A stretch of DNA of 64,000 bases from an uncultured Bradyrhizobium sp. (lineage in GTDB: Bacteria > Pseudomonadota > Alphaproteobacteria > Rhizobiales > Xanthobacteraceae). The notes below the pieces were generated by a model, which saw nothing but the letters and a program-made list of their open reading frames with translations, ran no database searches and was not told the origin of the DNA. Position numbers and translations under genes: made by a program. Each line of letters opens with the position of its first letter. Position 1 is the stretch's first letter. This document shows positions 7,938 to 16,586 of the stretch, one piece after another. The stretch covers positions 1 to 64,000 of the forward strand of contig NZ_CAKZHY010000061.1 of NCBI RefSeq assembly GCF_936928535.1, in the 5' to 3' direction.

Positions 7938-9221
7938 TTACCAGCCGAACCATTCCGGCTTGCGGGGCAGCTCGACCGACTTGACCTTCTCGAGCTTGAT
8001 CGTGCCCTTGCCCATGAGGTCGTTGATGTCACCATCGGTCGCGCCCGACACCTTCGTGCGATAGAGGTCGACCTTCATAGTCCCGCGATGGTCCTTCTCG
8101 GTCCAGGTCGAGGGGTTGCAAACGCCCTCCATCCCAGCCGGTACCCAGTCCTTCTTCTGGTAGAATCCCTTGGCCACGTTTTCTCCGGTGGTGCCACCGT
8201 TCTTGGCGGCCCAATCGAGCGCTTCCTTCATGTAGAGCGCCGAGCAGACGGCCGCGACGTAGTGCACGGGCCGGTAGACCTTGCCGGTGGGGTCCGACAT
8301 CTTGGAGATTTCCATCACGGTCTTCATGCCGGGCGCATCTCCGCCCCAGCTCACTGCCGTGCGCAGCGGAAACACCACGCCGTCCGCGGCATCGCCGGCG
8401 GCTTTGGCGCCGGCCTCGTCCATGCCCCAGACGTTGCCGAGGAATTGAACGTCGACGTTCGCAGCCTTACAGGCCTTCAGCACCGACACATTGGATTGGG
8501 GGGTGTTGCCGAGATAGGCGTAGTTGGCGCCCGAACTCTTCAGACTGAGGCACTGGCTGCTGTAGTCGCCGGGGCTCAGCGCGAAGACGAGTGGTGGCAG
8601 CACCTCGAAGCCGAGCTCAGTGGCTAACGCCTCGCCGGCAGCCTTCGGGGCGTTCGGGTAGGGATGGTTGGCGCCCATGTGGACGTATTTCGGCTTGCCC
8701 GGCTTGCCCTTGGCCTTCCAGTCCTCGGCCGCCCACATCAGCATCGCGCGCAGCGCGTCGGAATAAGTCGGGCCATAGAAAAAGTTGTAGGGCGCCGGCT
8801 TGGCCTTGCCGCTGGCGCCTTCAGGGTCCGATAGCGCCGCGGCGTAGGAGCCGGACATATCAGGGATCTTATCCTGCGCGAGGAAGCCGGTCAGCGCTTC
8901 TGTATCCGCCGTGCCCCAACCCATGATCGCGGCGACCTTGTTGTCGGGCGCCGACCACTTCTTGTAGAGCGCGATTGCGCGCGGTACCTGGTAGCCATAG
9001 TCATTGGTGTCGACATTGATCTGCTTGCCGCCGACGCCGCCGTTCTTGTTCACCCAGGCGAAGGTGTCGGCAACGGCCTGGCCGAACGGAGTACCGACGT
9101 CGGCAGTGCCGCCCGAGCGGTCCTCGAGATGGCCGATCGAGATCTGCGCGTGCGCGCCGGCCGAGAATGCCGCGATCGCGAGCGCAAGGGAAGCGGTGCT
9201 CAAAAGGCTTTTTGTCTTCAT
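7938..9221 (-). CDS. livK: Liv-type ABC transporter periplasmic substrate-binding protein
   Basis: A 427-aa type I periplasmic binding protein (Peripla_BP_6). The N-terminus 'MKTKSLLSTASLALAIAA' followed by a cut after AHA is a Sec signal peptide. The mature protein starts 'QISIGHLEDRSGGTADVG', with the ligand-lobe pattern expected for this family ('NDYGYQVPRAIALYKKW', 'GWGTADTEALTGF'). It is longer than classic LivK (about 370 aa). It lies 42 nt downstream of livM in the same direction. The link to CoA ligases in the cluster suggests the ligand may be an organic or aromatic acid rather than leucine; that is inference. Confidence 0.92.
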   Translation of the reverse strand: MKTKSLLSTASLALAIAAFSAGAHAQISIGHLEDRSGGTADVGTPFGQAVADTFAWVNKNGGVGGKQINVDTNDYGYQVPRAIALYKKWSAPDNKVAAIMGWGTADTEALTGFLAQDKIPDMSGSYAAALSDPEGASGKAKPAPYNFFYGPTYSDALRAMLMWAAEDWKAKGKPGKPKYVHMGANHPYPNAPKAAGEALATELGFEVLPPLVFALSPGDYSSQCLSLKSSGANYAYLGNTPQSNVSVLKACKAANVDVQFLGNVWGMDEAGAKAAGDAADGVVFPLRTAVSWGGDAPGMKTVMEISKMSDPTGKVYRPVHYVAAVCSALYMKEALDWAAKNGGTTGENVAKGFYQKKDWVPAGMEGVCNPSTWTEKDHRGTMKVDLYRTKVSGATDGDINDLMGKGTIKLEKVKSVELPRKPEWFGW

Positions 9222-9263
9222 GGGTCGTTTCCTCCTGTTATTGGTTTGTTGAGACAGCCGCGC

Positions 9264-10337
9264 TCAATACGAGAACGGGTAGAGTTTCCAATAGGCTTTG
9301 ATCTGCCGCCAGCGATGCGCGAGCCCGTCAGGCTCGAACATCAGGAACACGATGATGATGAGTCCGATTGCGATCTCGCGCAGGAAGGTCAGGTTGTTGT
9401 TGAGCGACAGCGCCCGGTCGATCGCGCCGCCCTTCAGATGCAGACTGACCCATTCCATGGACTCCGGCAGCAGCACGATGAAGGCGGTGCCCATCAGCGT
9501 ACCCATGATCGAGCCAGTGCCGCCAATGATGATCATGGCGAGAAACAGGATCGAGCGCTCGATGCCGAAGCCTTCCTGCGAGACCACGAGCTGGTAATGC
9601 GCATAGAGCGCGCCGGCGATGCCGGCGAAGAAGGCGGCCAGGCCAAACGACAGCGTGCGGTATTTGGTGAGGTTGATGCCCATGATCTCTGCCGAGAGGT
9701 AATGGTCGCGGATCGCCACCAGCGCCCGGCCGTCGCGTGTGCGCATCAGATTCGTGACAAGGACGTAGCTAGCGAGCACATAGGCCAGCACGACGTAGAA
9801 ATATTGCTTATCGCCGCGCAGGGTGTAGCCCAGAATCGAGAATGGCTCGGCGCTCGCCGGCACGGAGCCTCCCGAAAACCATTCGGCACGGGAGAAAAAG
9901 TCGAGCAGGATGTATTGCGCTGCGAGCGTCGCGATGACGAGGTAGAGACCCTTCAGCCGCGCCGCGGGAACGCCGAAGATCAGCCCGACCAGCGCGGTGA
10001 CGAAACCGGCCAGCGGGATCGCGAAGAACACCGGGATCGGTGCGTTGTTGGAGATGAAGGCCGAGGTGAAGGCGCCGAGCAGGAAGAAGGCGGCGTGGCC
10101 GATCGAGATCTGGCCGGTGAAGCCGACCAGGATGTTGAGGCCGAGCGCGGCGATCGCGAAGATGCCGATCTGGATGAGAATGCTGAGCCAGTATCCGCCA
10201 AGGACTTGCGGCACGAGGCAGAGCAGCAGCACGCCTATGATCGCAAAGTTGCGGCTGGTCGTGGTTGGGAAGATCGTGCTGTCGGCCGCGTAGGAGGTGC
10301 GGAAATCACCAGCAGGGACGAGGGCAGGGCCGGCCAT
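9264..10337 (-). CDS. livM: Liv-type ABC transporter permease (LivM)
   Basis: A 357-aa polytopic inner-membrane permease. The family signature 'LGLNILVGFTGQISIGHAAF' lies near residues 65-85, and the coupling region 'LVAIRDHYLSAEIMGINLTKYRTL' precedes the EAA-like loop. The 'IIIGGTGSIMGTLMGT' segment near the C-terminus is typical. It starts at an ATG only 3 nt after the livH stop codon, so translation is probably coupled. With LivH it forms the membrane channel. Confidence 0.93.
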   Translation of the reverse strand: MAGPALVPAGDFRTSYAADSTIFPTTTSRNFAIIGVLLLCLVPQVLGGYWLSILIQIGIFAIAALGLNILVGFTGQISIGHAAFFLLGAFTSAFISNNAPIPVFFAIPLAGFVTALVGLIFGVPAARLKGLYLVIATLAAQYILLDFFSRAEWFSGGSVPASAEPFSILGYTLRGDKQYFYVVLAYVLASYVLVTNLMRTRDGRALVAIRDHYLSAEIMGINLTKYRTLSFGLAAFFAGIAGALYAHYQLVVSQEGFGIERSILFLAMIIIGGTGSIMGTLMGTAFIVLLPESMEWVSLHLKGGAIDRALSLNNNLTFLREIAIGLIIIVFLMFEPDGLAHRWRQIKAYWKLYPFSY

Positions 10338-10340
10338 AGG

Positions 10341-11234
10341 TCAAATCCGCTCGATGTCGTGGGTGCCGAACAGGCCGTAGGGCTTGATCATCAGCACGAT
10401 GATGAGGACGTAGAATGGCGCGATCTCGTAGAGATTGCCCCAGTGCAGGTACTGGCTGTCGACATATTGCGCGACGTTCTCGAGCAGGCCGATGATGATG
10501 CCGCCGAGCACCGCGCCGCCGACGGAATCGAGCCCGCCGAGGATCGCCGCCGGAAATACTTTGATGCCGTAGGCCGCAAGGCCCGACGATACACCGTTCA
10601 CCACGGCGACCACGACGCCCGCGACCGCGGAGACGGTCGCGGAGATCGCCCAGGCCATCGCGAACACGCTCTTGACGGAGATGCCGAGCGACTGCGCGAC
10701 TTGCTGGTTGAACGCGGTAGCGCGCATCGCAAGACCATACTTTGAGGCGCGGAAGAACCAGGCCATGCCGATCATCATCGCGAGCGAGACCACGAGGCTC
10801 ATGACATAGACAGTCTGGATCTGGAGGCCGAACAGTCCGACGGATTGACTCTCGAACACGCGCGGGAACGGCTGCGGATTGACCCCGAACATCCATTTCA
10901 GCGTCGCTTGGAGCACGGTGGATAGGCCGATCGTGACCATGATGACAGAAATGATGGGTTCGCCGATCATCGGCCTGAGGATCAGCACCTGGATCGCGAT
11001 GCCGAACACGAACATGAACACCAGCGTCATTGGCATGCCGATCCAGAACGGCACCTGGTATTTGGCGAGCAGCGCCCAGCACACCCAGGCGCCGACCAGC
11101 AGCAATTCACCTTGCGCGAAATTGACGACCTGGGTGGCCTTGTAGATCAGCACGAACGACATCGCGACCACGCCATAGAGCGTGCCCACAACGAGGCCGT
11201 TGACCATGAGCTGGATGAGGAAGGCGGTGTTCAT
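10341..11234 (-). CDS. livH: Liv-type ABC transporter permease (LivH)
   Basis: A 297-aa membrane protein of the LivH family. Seen are 'LIQLMVNGLVVGTLYGVVAM' at the N-terminus, 'LVLIYKATQVVNFAQGELLL', the loop 'RASKYGLAMRATAFNQQVAQ', and 'VFPAAILGGLDSVGGAVLGG' near the C-terminus. The length is normal for the family. It is immediately upstream of livM. A palindrome-like repeat at 11261-11340 separates it from the acyl-CoA synthetase gene upstream, so it may be expressed from read-through or from its own promoter. Confidence 0.93.
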   Translation of the reverse strand: MNTAFLIQLMVNGLVVGTLYGVVAMSFVLIYKATQVVNFAQGELLLVGAWVCWALLAKYQVPFWIGMPMTLVFMFVFGIAIQVLILRPMIGEPIISVIMVTIGLSTVLQATLKWMFGVNPQPFPRVFESQSVGLFGLQIQTVYVMSLVVSLAMMIGMAWFFRASKYGLAMRATAFNQQVAQSLGISVKSVFAMAWAISATVSAVAGVVVAVVNGVSSGLAAYGIKVFPAAILGGLDSVGGAVLGGIIIGLLENVAQYVDSQYLHWGNLYEIAPFYVLIIVLMIKPYGLFGTHDIERI

Positions 11235-11260
11235 GTCTGGTCTCCCTTATGCACTCATAT

Positions 11261-11340
11261 CGTCATTGCGAGCGCAGCGGAGTAAACCAGCATCTTTCCG
11301 CGGAGATGGTCTGGATTGCTCCTCTGGGCTCGAAGTGACG
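11261..11340. repeat. Intergenic palindromic repeat (CGTCATTGCGAGC type)
   Basis: Starts CGTCATTGCGAGCGCAGCGG and ends with CTCGAAGTGACG, whose reverse complement pairs with the start. The inner TCTTTCCGCGGAGATGGTC is a second pairing element. It sits between the acyl-CoA synthetase gene and livH. This resembles a very common rhizobial intergenic repeat, from recall. Confidence 0.65.
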
Positions 11341-11413
11341 GAGTGCATATCAGATAGCGCTGCCTCAAGCTGGGAGAGGCGAAGGGCAGCACCGTTCGCG
11401 ACGACCATCTGTG

Positions 11414-13345
11414 TCACTCCGCAGCCTCCGCGATGTGCCCACGTTCGCCGAGGTCCACCACGCGCAGCGTCGTTCGCACGCGCTGAGTGGTGCCGTCCTG
11501 GAAGCGGATCACGGTGTCGACGGGGACGTCGGCGTCGCCGCGATAGATCGCGTCGATGATCCCGCCGTATTTTTCGTTGATGACGCCGCGGCGGACCTTT
11601 CTCGTGCGGGTGAGCTCGCCGTCGTCCGCATCGAGCTCCTTGTAGAGCAGCAGGAAGCGTGAGATGCGCTGCGCCGGCGGCAGCGTGGCGTTGACGGTCT
11701 CGACTTCCTTCTGAAGCAGTGCGTAGACTTCGGGACGCGAGGCGAGGTCGCTATAGGTTGTGAAGGAGAGCCGGTTCTTCTCTGCCCATTTCGAGATGAT
11801 CGAGTAGCGGATACAGATCATCGCCGCGAGCGCGTCGCGGCCGGCGCCCAGCACCACGGCCTCCGCGATATAGGGCGAGAACTTCAGCTTGTTCTCGATG
11901 AACTGCGGCGAGAAGCGCTCCCCGCGCGAGGTCTCGGCGAGATCCTTGATGCGGTCGATGACGACGAGCTGCTTGTTATCGTTGAAATAGCCGGCATCGC
12001 CCGACAGCATCCAGCCATCCCTGATGTCGGCGACGCTGGCTTCCGGGTTCTTGTAATAGCCGAGGAACATATTGGGGTGCCGCACCACGATCTCGCCGAC
12101 GCCGTGGACGTCGGCATTGTCGATGCGGACTTCGACAGTGTCGGCCATCGGCACGCCGGTCGTGTCGGGGTCAACCTTGCCTTCGGGATGCAGCGTATAA
12201 GCCCCCAGCAGCTCAGTCTGGCCGTAGAGCGTGCGCAGCGGTACGCCCATGGCCTGGAAGAACTTGAAGGTGTCAGGGCCGAGCGCTGCGCCGCCTGTGG
12301 CAGCCGACCGTAGCTGCGTGAAGCCGAGCCGGTCGCGCAGCGCGCGGAACAGGATCGCGTCGGCAAAACCCGAGCGCCGACCCTGTTCGAGTGCTGCTAG
12401 ACCCGACTTCATGCCGATATCGAACAGGCGCTGCTTGAACGGCGTTGCGTCCATCACCTTGGCGCGGACGTCGGCTGCGATCGATTCCCAGACACGGGGC
12501 GCAAACAGGACGAATGTCGGTGCAATCTCGCGCAGGTCGTTCATCATCGTATCCGGCTCTTCGACGAAGTTGATCTTCATCCGGCAGAGCAGGCCTTTGC
12601 CAAGCACATAGACCTGCTCCATGATCCAGGGCAGCGGCAGCACCGAGACATATTCGTCGTCGGGACCCTTCGGATCGAAGGCGAGATAGGTGGCGCAATG
12701 GCCGAGCATGCGGCCGGCGGCGAGCATCGCGAGCTTCGGATGCGACGTGGTGCCTGACGTCGTGCAGAGGATGGCGACGTCCTCGCCCTTGGTCGCATCG
12801 ACCAGCTTGTCGTAGAGCTCCGGCTCGCGCCTCGCGCGGGCGCGGCCGAGTTCGGCGAATTTCTCCGCCGACATCAGGCGCGGGTCTTCATATTTCCGCA
12901 TGCCGCGGGGGTCGGAATAGATGATGTGCTTGAGATCAGGCACGCGCTTGGACAACGTCAGCAGCTTGTCGACCTGCTCCTCGTCCTCGGCGAAGACAAG
13001 TTGCGCCTCGCCGTAATTGAGAAGATAGGAGGCCTCTTCGTCCAGCACGTCACGATAAAGCCCGAGGCTCAGTCCGCCGATCGCATGGGTGGCGACTTCC
13101 GCAGCAACCCAGTCTGGCCTGTTGTCGCCGACGATGCCGACGACATCTCCGCGGCCAAGGCCGAGCTCGACGAGGCCGAGCGCGAAGTCGCGCACGCGGC
13201 TCTGGTAATCGTTCCAGGTAAAGGGACGCCAGATGCCAAGATCCTTTTCGCGAAGCGCGATCTCGTTGCCATGCTCCTTGGCATTGAGCCGGAGCATCTT
13301 CGGGTAGGTGTCGGCCTGGGCGACGCGCCCTGCATAATCCATCAT
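11414..13345 (-). CDS. Long-chain acyl-CoA synthetase-like AMP-forming ligase
   Basis: A 643-aa adenylate-forming enzyme (AMP-binding family) expected to make an acyl-CoA from a carboxylic acid, ATP and CoA. The P-loop reads TTSGTTSHPK at residues 195-204. The adenine-binding 'TLYGQTELLGAYTLHPEG', the 'GWMLSGDAGYFNDNKQLVVI' segment and 'RIKDLAETSRGERFSPQFIE' are all present. The start was chosen at the second methionine because its ATG overlaps the livG stop as ATGA, the usual sign of translational coupling; an ATG 9 nt upstream is possible. Its place directly after livG implies that the imported ligand is activated with CoA. Chain length or aromatic specificity cannot be read. Confidence 0.92.
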   Translation of the reverse strand: MMDYAGRVAQADTYPKMLRLNAKEHGNEIALREKDLGIWRPFTWNDYQSRVRDFALGLVELGLGRGDVVGIVGDNRPDWVAAEVATHAIGGLSLGLYRDVLDEEASYLLNYGEAQLVFAEDEEQVDKLLTLSKRVPDLKHIIYSDPRGMRKYEDPRLMSAEKFAELGRARARREPELYDKLVDATKGEDVAILCTTSGTTSHPKLAMLAAGRMLGHCATYLAFDPKGPDDEYVSVLPLPWIMEQVYVLGKGLLCRMKINFVEEPDTMMNDLREIAPTFVLFAPRVWESIAADVRAKVMDATPFKQRLFDIGMKSGLAALEQGRRSGFADAILFRALRDRLGFTQLRSAATGGAALGPDTFKFFQAMGVPLRTLYGQTELLGAYTLHPEGKVDPDTTGVPMADTVEVRIDNADVHGVGEIVVRHPNMFLGYYKNPEASVADIRDGWMLSGDAGYFNDNKQLVVIDRIKDLAETSRGERFSPQFIENKLKFSPYIAEAVVLGAGRDALAAMICIRYSIISKWAEKNRLSFTTYSDLASRPEVYALLQKEVETVNATLPPAQRISRFLLLYKELDADDGELTRTRKVRRGVINEKYGGIIDAIYRGDADVPVDTVIRFQDGTTQRVRTTLRVVDLGERGHIAEAAE

Positions 13346-14163
13346 GCGGCGCACTCCGGGGCGGCCGGCTTGTCGTCTGGATCGACCAGCGCCTCGTCCT
13401 CTTCGCCGAGATAGGCGCGCTTGACGTGGGGATCGGCCAGCACGGCGGTAGGATCGCCCTCGGCGATCTTGCGGCCGAAATCCAGCACCATGACGCGGTG
13501 GGAGATGTCCATCACAACGCCCATGTCGTGCTCAATCATCACCACCGTCATCCCGAACTCCTCGTTAAGATCGACGATGTAACGGGCCATGTCCTCCTTC
13601 TCCTCCAAATTCATGCCCGCCATCGGCTCGTCGAGGAGGATGAGGCGCGGCTCCAGCGCTATGGCGCGGGCGAGCTCGACGCGCTTGCGCAAGCCATAGG
13701 GGAGGGTGCCGGCAGTCGCCTTGCGTACCGACTGGAGATCGAGGAAGTCGATGATCTCCTCGACCTTGCGGCGGTGCTCGAGCTCCTCCTTGCGCGCGCC
13801 GGTGAGCCAGTACAGCGAGCCGGTGAGGAAATTGTTCTTCAGCAGGTGATGGCGGCCGACCATAATATTGTCGAGCACGCTCATGTGGTGGAACAGGGCC
13901 AGGTTCTGGAAGGTGCGGCCGATGCCGAGCTTGGGGCGCGCATTCGGCGTCAGGCCGGTGATGTCGCGGCCCTGATAGAACAGCTGGCCGTCGGTTGGCT
14001 TGTAGCGGCCGGAAATACAGTTCACGATCGAGGTCTTGCCGGCCCCGTTGGGCCCGATGATCGAGAATAGCTCACCCTCGTTGATGGCGAAGCTGACGTC
14101 GGTCAGCGCGCGAACGCCGCCGAATCGCAAGGACACGCTGCGCACTTCGAGACTGGTAGCCAC
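13342..14163 (-). CDS. livG: Liv-type ABC transporter ATPase (LivG)
   Basis: A 273-aa ABC ATPase, partner of the LivF-type ATPase at 6956-7795. Walker A GPNGAGKTS is at about residues 37-45, the LivG-specific 'GIGRTFQNLALFHHMSVLDN' follows, and the Walker B segment reads 'LILLDEPMAGMN' with 'MIEHDMGVVMDI' after it. A GTG start is proposed because GGGAGGG lies 9 nt upstream; a TTG one codon earlier is also possible, whereas an upstream ATG would add an unrelated Arg-rich leader. It is first in the minus-strand cluster and overlaps the ligase gene by 4 nt. The divergent Crp/Fnr gene begins 327 nt away. Confidence 0.92.
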   Translation of the reverse strand: MATSLEVRSVSLRFGGVRALTDVSFAINEGELFSIIGPNGAGKTSIVNCISGRYKPTDGQLFYQGRDITGLTPNARPKLGIGRTFQNLALFHHMSVLDNIMVGRHHLLKNNFLTGSLYWLTGARKEELEHRRKVEEIIDFLDLQSVRKATAGTLPYGLRKRVELARAIALEPRLILLDEPMAGMNLEEKEDMARYIVDLNEEFGMTVVMIEHDMGVVMDISHRVMVLDFGRKIAEGDPTAVLADPHVKRAYLGEEDEALVDPDDKPAAPECAA

Positions 14164-14489
14164 CAAATAAATCCCTCCCGGTGATGGCGCATTCAGCGGC
14201 GCTCTTCGTCGGCTCCTCCTGGCGATCCTAGTACGGCGCTGCCGGGGAGGCCATGCAGCACATGGTCCCGACCGCAAGCCGCGCCGCCTTTGTCCCGTTT
14301 GGGATCAAAAGCCGCATCGCCCGAGGTGGTCCTCAATAGGGGAAAGCGCTATTTTGAAATGTCTCCGGGCTGACAATTCTCGACAAAGTTTTTCGGGCGA
14401 GGGCGTTCGTAAGGATGGCGGCCTGAACGAATATGCTGCAATGCAACAAAAGGATGGAGTGACGTAACGGTGCGGCTGGCCTCTCGATC

Positions 14490-15164
14490 ATGATTTCAGA
14501 GGATCAACTGAGGCGCTTCGCAGCCTGGTCGCGCGAGCTTACGCCGGCGGAGATCGAGGTCGCGCGTGGCGGGATCACCGAGCGGTCCTACCGCACCGGC
14601 GAGACCGTGTTCATGCGCGGCGACAAGTTCGACTATTGGGCCGGCATGGTCAGGGGCCTCGCCCGCATGGGTGGCGTGTCACGCGACGGCAAGGAGACCA
14701 GCCTTGCGGGGCTCACAGCAGGCGCCTGGTTCGGCGAGGGCAGCGTGCTGAAGAACGAATTGCGCCGCTACGACGTGGTCGCGCTCCGGGACAGTCGCGT
14801 TGCGCTGATGGAGCGTAGCGCCTTCATGTGGCTGTTCGAGAACAGCGTCGCCTTCAACCGCTTCTTGGTGCGTCAGCTCAACGAGCGGCTCGGCCAGTTC
14901 ATCGGCATGCTCGAGGTCAACCGTACGCTCGATGCGACGTCGCGGCTTGCCCGCAGCATTGCCTCGCTGTTCAACCCGATCCTCTATCCGGAATCGACCG
15001 CGCATCTGGAGATCACCCAGGAGGAGATCGGCGCGCTCTCCGGCATGTCCAGGCAGAACGCCAACCGCGCGCTGAACCGGCTCGAGAAGGAGGGGCTGCT
15101 GCGGCTCGAATATGGCGGCGTCACCATTCTCAATGTCGAGCGGCTGCGCGGATACGGGGATTAG
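14490..15164 (+). CDS. Crp/Fnr family transcriptional regulator
   Basis: A 224-aa regulator with an N-terminal cyclic-nucleotide-binding-like beta-roll (residues 30-115, 'YRTGETVFMRGDKFDYW', 'AGAWFGEGSVL') and a C-terminal winged helix with recognition region 'ISGMSRQNANR'-like sequence at about 175-201 (seen: 'EEIGALSGMSRQNANRALNR'). It contains no cysteine, so it is not an FNR-type iron-sulfur sensor. It lacks the full Crp cAMP pocket signature, so the effector is unknown. It is divergent from livG across 14164-14489, making the first liv/CoA-ligase cluster a plausible target. Confidence 0.9.
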   Translation: MISEDQLRRFAAWSRELTPAEIEVARGGITERSYRTGETVFMRGDKFDYWAGMVRGLARMGGVSRDGKETSLAGLTAGAWFGEGSVLKNELRRYDVVALRDSRVALMERSAFMWLFENSVAFNRFLVRQLNERLGQFIGMLEVNRTLDATSRLARSIASLFNPILYPESTAHLEITQEEIGALSGMSRQNANRALNRLEKEGLLRLEYGGVTILNVERLRGYGD

Positions 15165-15210
15165 AGCGTTTTCAAGCGAAGTAGACACCGGTTCGCGTCA
15201 AGAACTCTAG
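15162..15210 (+). repeat. Dispersed intergenic repeat, copy 2
   Basis: The core TTTTCAAGCGAAGTAGACAC followed by CGGTTCGCGTCAAGAACTCT repeats, with changes, the minus-strand sequence at 6900-6955. It fills the gap between two convergent genes and overlaps the end of both. Confidence 0.55.
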
Positions 15211-16463
15211 CGCGCATTGGCGGGGGCGTGCACCGGCCAGAGGTCGGCGCGCCAACGGATGGCGATCGCGAGCATCGCGATGAAGCCTGCGGCAGCGTAG
15301 AGCGAGCCCGTCGCCGAGAAGCCGATGAGATCAATCAGGCTGCCGGCGGCGAGCAATCCGATCGGCAGGCCGTAGATCACCATCATCCGCACGCCCATGA
15401 CGCGGCCGCGCAGGTGCGCGCTGGCTGTCTTCATCAGGATCACGGCAGCCGATATCATCGACATGCTCTGGGCGATGCCAGCGAGCACAAGGCAGGCCAT
15501 CGCCACGGGTATAGTCCTGATTTCGACGAACACCAGCAGCAGCGTGTACCAAGCCAGTGTGGCGCCGATCAGAAGCCGGGCAATGCGCAGGCCACTGACC
15601 AGGCTGAGGGTAATGGAGCCGATCAGCGAGCCCAGGGCGAAGCTTGCCGAAAGGTAACCAAGACCGGTCTGATCGGTATGAAAGATATCGCGCGCGATGT
15701 AGGGCAGCAGCCCATTCGTCAGCGGAAAGGCGGTGAGATTGGCCAGGAATGCGACACACAGCGCGGCCAACATCGCCGGCCCATTCCAGGAATAGACGAG
15801 GCCTTCCTTGAGATCGCGCAGCAGCCGCGAGCCGGAATGGCTTTCCACCAGGCGGTGCTCGGCGGATTTCGGCAGTCGGGTCAGGCAGAACATCAGACCG
15901 GCGGCCAAGACATAGAGGCAGGCGATTACCACATAGACCTTGCCAATGCCGAAGGTTGCGAACAATCCGGCTCCCGTCAGCGCCCCGGCGATGCGGGCGC
16001 TGTCCTGGGTCGTGCGTGACAGGCTGATCGCCCCCACCAGCAGTTCTGACGGCATGATGTCGGCGAGCAGCGCGCTGCGAAGACCGAGATCCGACGAGCG
16101 GATCAGGCCCATGATCGTCACGATGATCATCACCTTGAGCGGCGCCAGATGGCCTGATAGCGCCAGCACCATGATGGTCGAGGCGAGCACGGTATAGGTG
16201 AGACGCAGCACGACAAGAAGTTCGCGGTGACCCATGCGGTCACCGACCATCCCGAGCACAGGAGCGATCAGCGTTCCGACATATTGCAGCGAGGCGAGTA
16301 CGGTCAGTAGCAGCACCGAGCCGGTTTCGACCAGGATGTACCAGCCGAGCACCAGCGTCTCGATCTCGAACGCCCAGGAGGTGAGCAGGTCCGACGGCCA
16401 TTGAAAGCGATAATTGCGGATGCGGAATGGTGCTAGCGCCGAGCGCCGCGTGGCTGCGCTCAC
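15207..16463 (-). CDS. MFS transporter
   Basis: A 418-aa protein with about twelve hydrophobic segments, belonging to the major facilitator superfamily (MFS_3 / enterobactin-exporter-like type). The N-terminal half has 'APFRIRNYRFQWPSDLLTSW' leading into the first helix. The cytoplasmic loop between helices 2 and 3 reads 'GMVGDRMGHRELLVV', matching the family G-x-x-x-D-R-x-G-R pattern, and 'HLRGRVMGVRMMVIYGLPIG' lies in the C-terminal half. It uses a GTG start. It is convergent with the Crp/Fnr gene. Export of a small molecule is likely; the substrate is unknown. Confidence 0.85.
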   Translation of the reverse strand: MSAATRRSALAPFRIRNYRFQWPSDLLTSWAFEIETLVLGWYILVETGSVLLLTVLASLQYVGTLIAPVLGMVGDRMGHRELLVVLRLTYTVLASTIMVLALSGHLAPLKVMIIVTIMGLIRSSDLGLRSALLADIMPSELLVGAISLSRTTQDSARIAGALTGAGLFATFGIGKVYVVIACLYVLAAGLMFCLTRLPKSAEHRLVESHSGSRLLRDLKEGLVYSWNGPAMLAALCVAFLANLTAFPLTNGLLPYIARDIFHTDQTGLGYLSASFALGSLIGSITLSLVSGLRIARLLIGATLAWYTLLLVFVEIRTIPVAMACLVLAGIAQSMSMISAAVILMKTASAHLRGRVMGVRMMVIYGLPIGLLAAGSLIDLIGFSATGSLYAAAGFIAMLAIAIRWRADLWPVHAPANAR

Positions 16464-16586
16464 AACGCGATGACGCGTGTCACGGCGATTCCCTGCCTGT
16501 GTTGTTTCTTCTTGGTGCAGGGCAAACTAGCGCCGGCGATGCGCGTGTCAATCGCAGCCACCGCGGGCCGCCCCTGCGCTCGGCTC

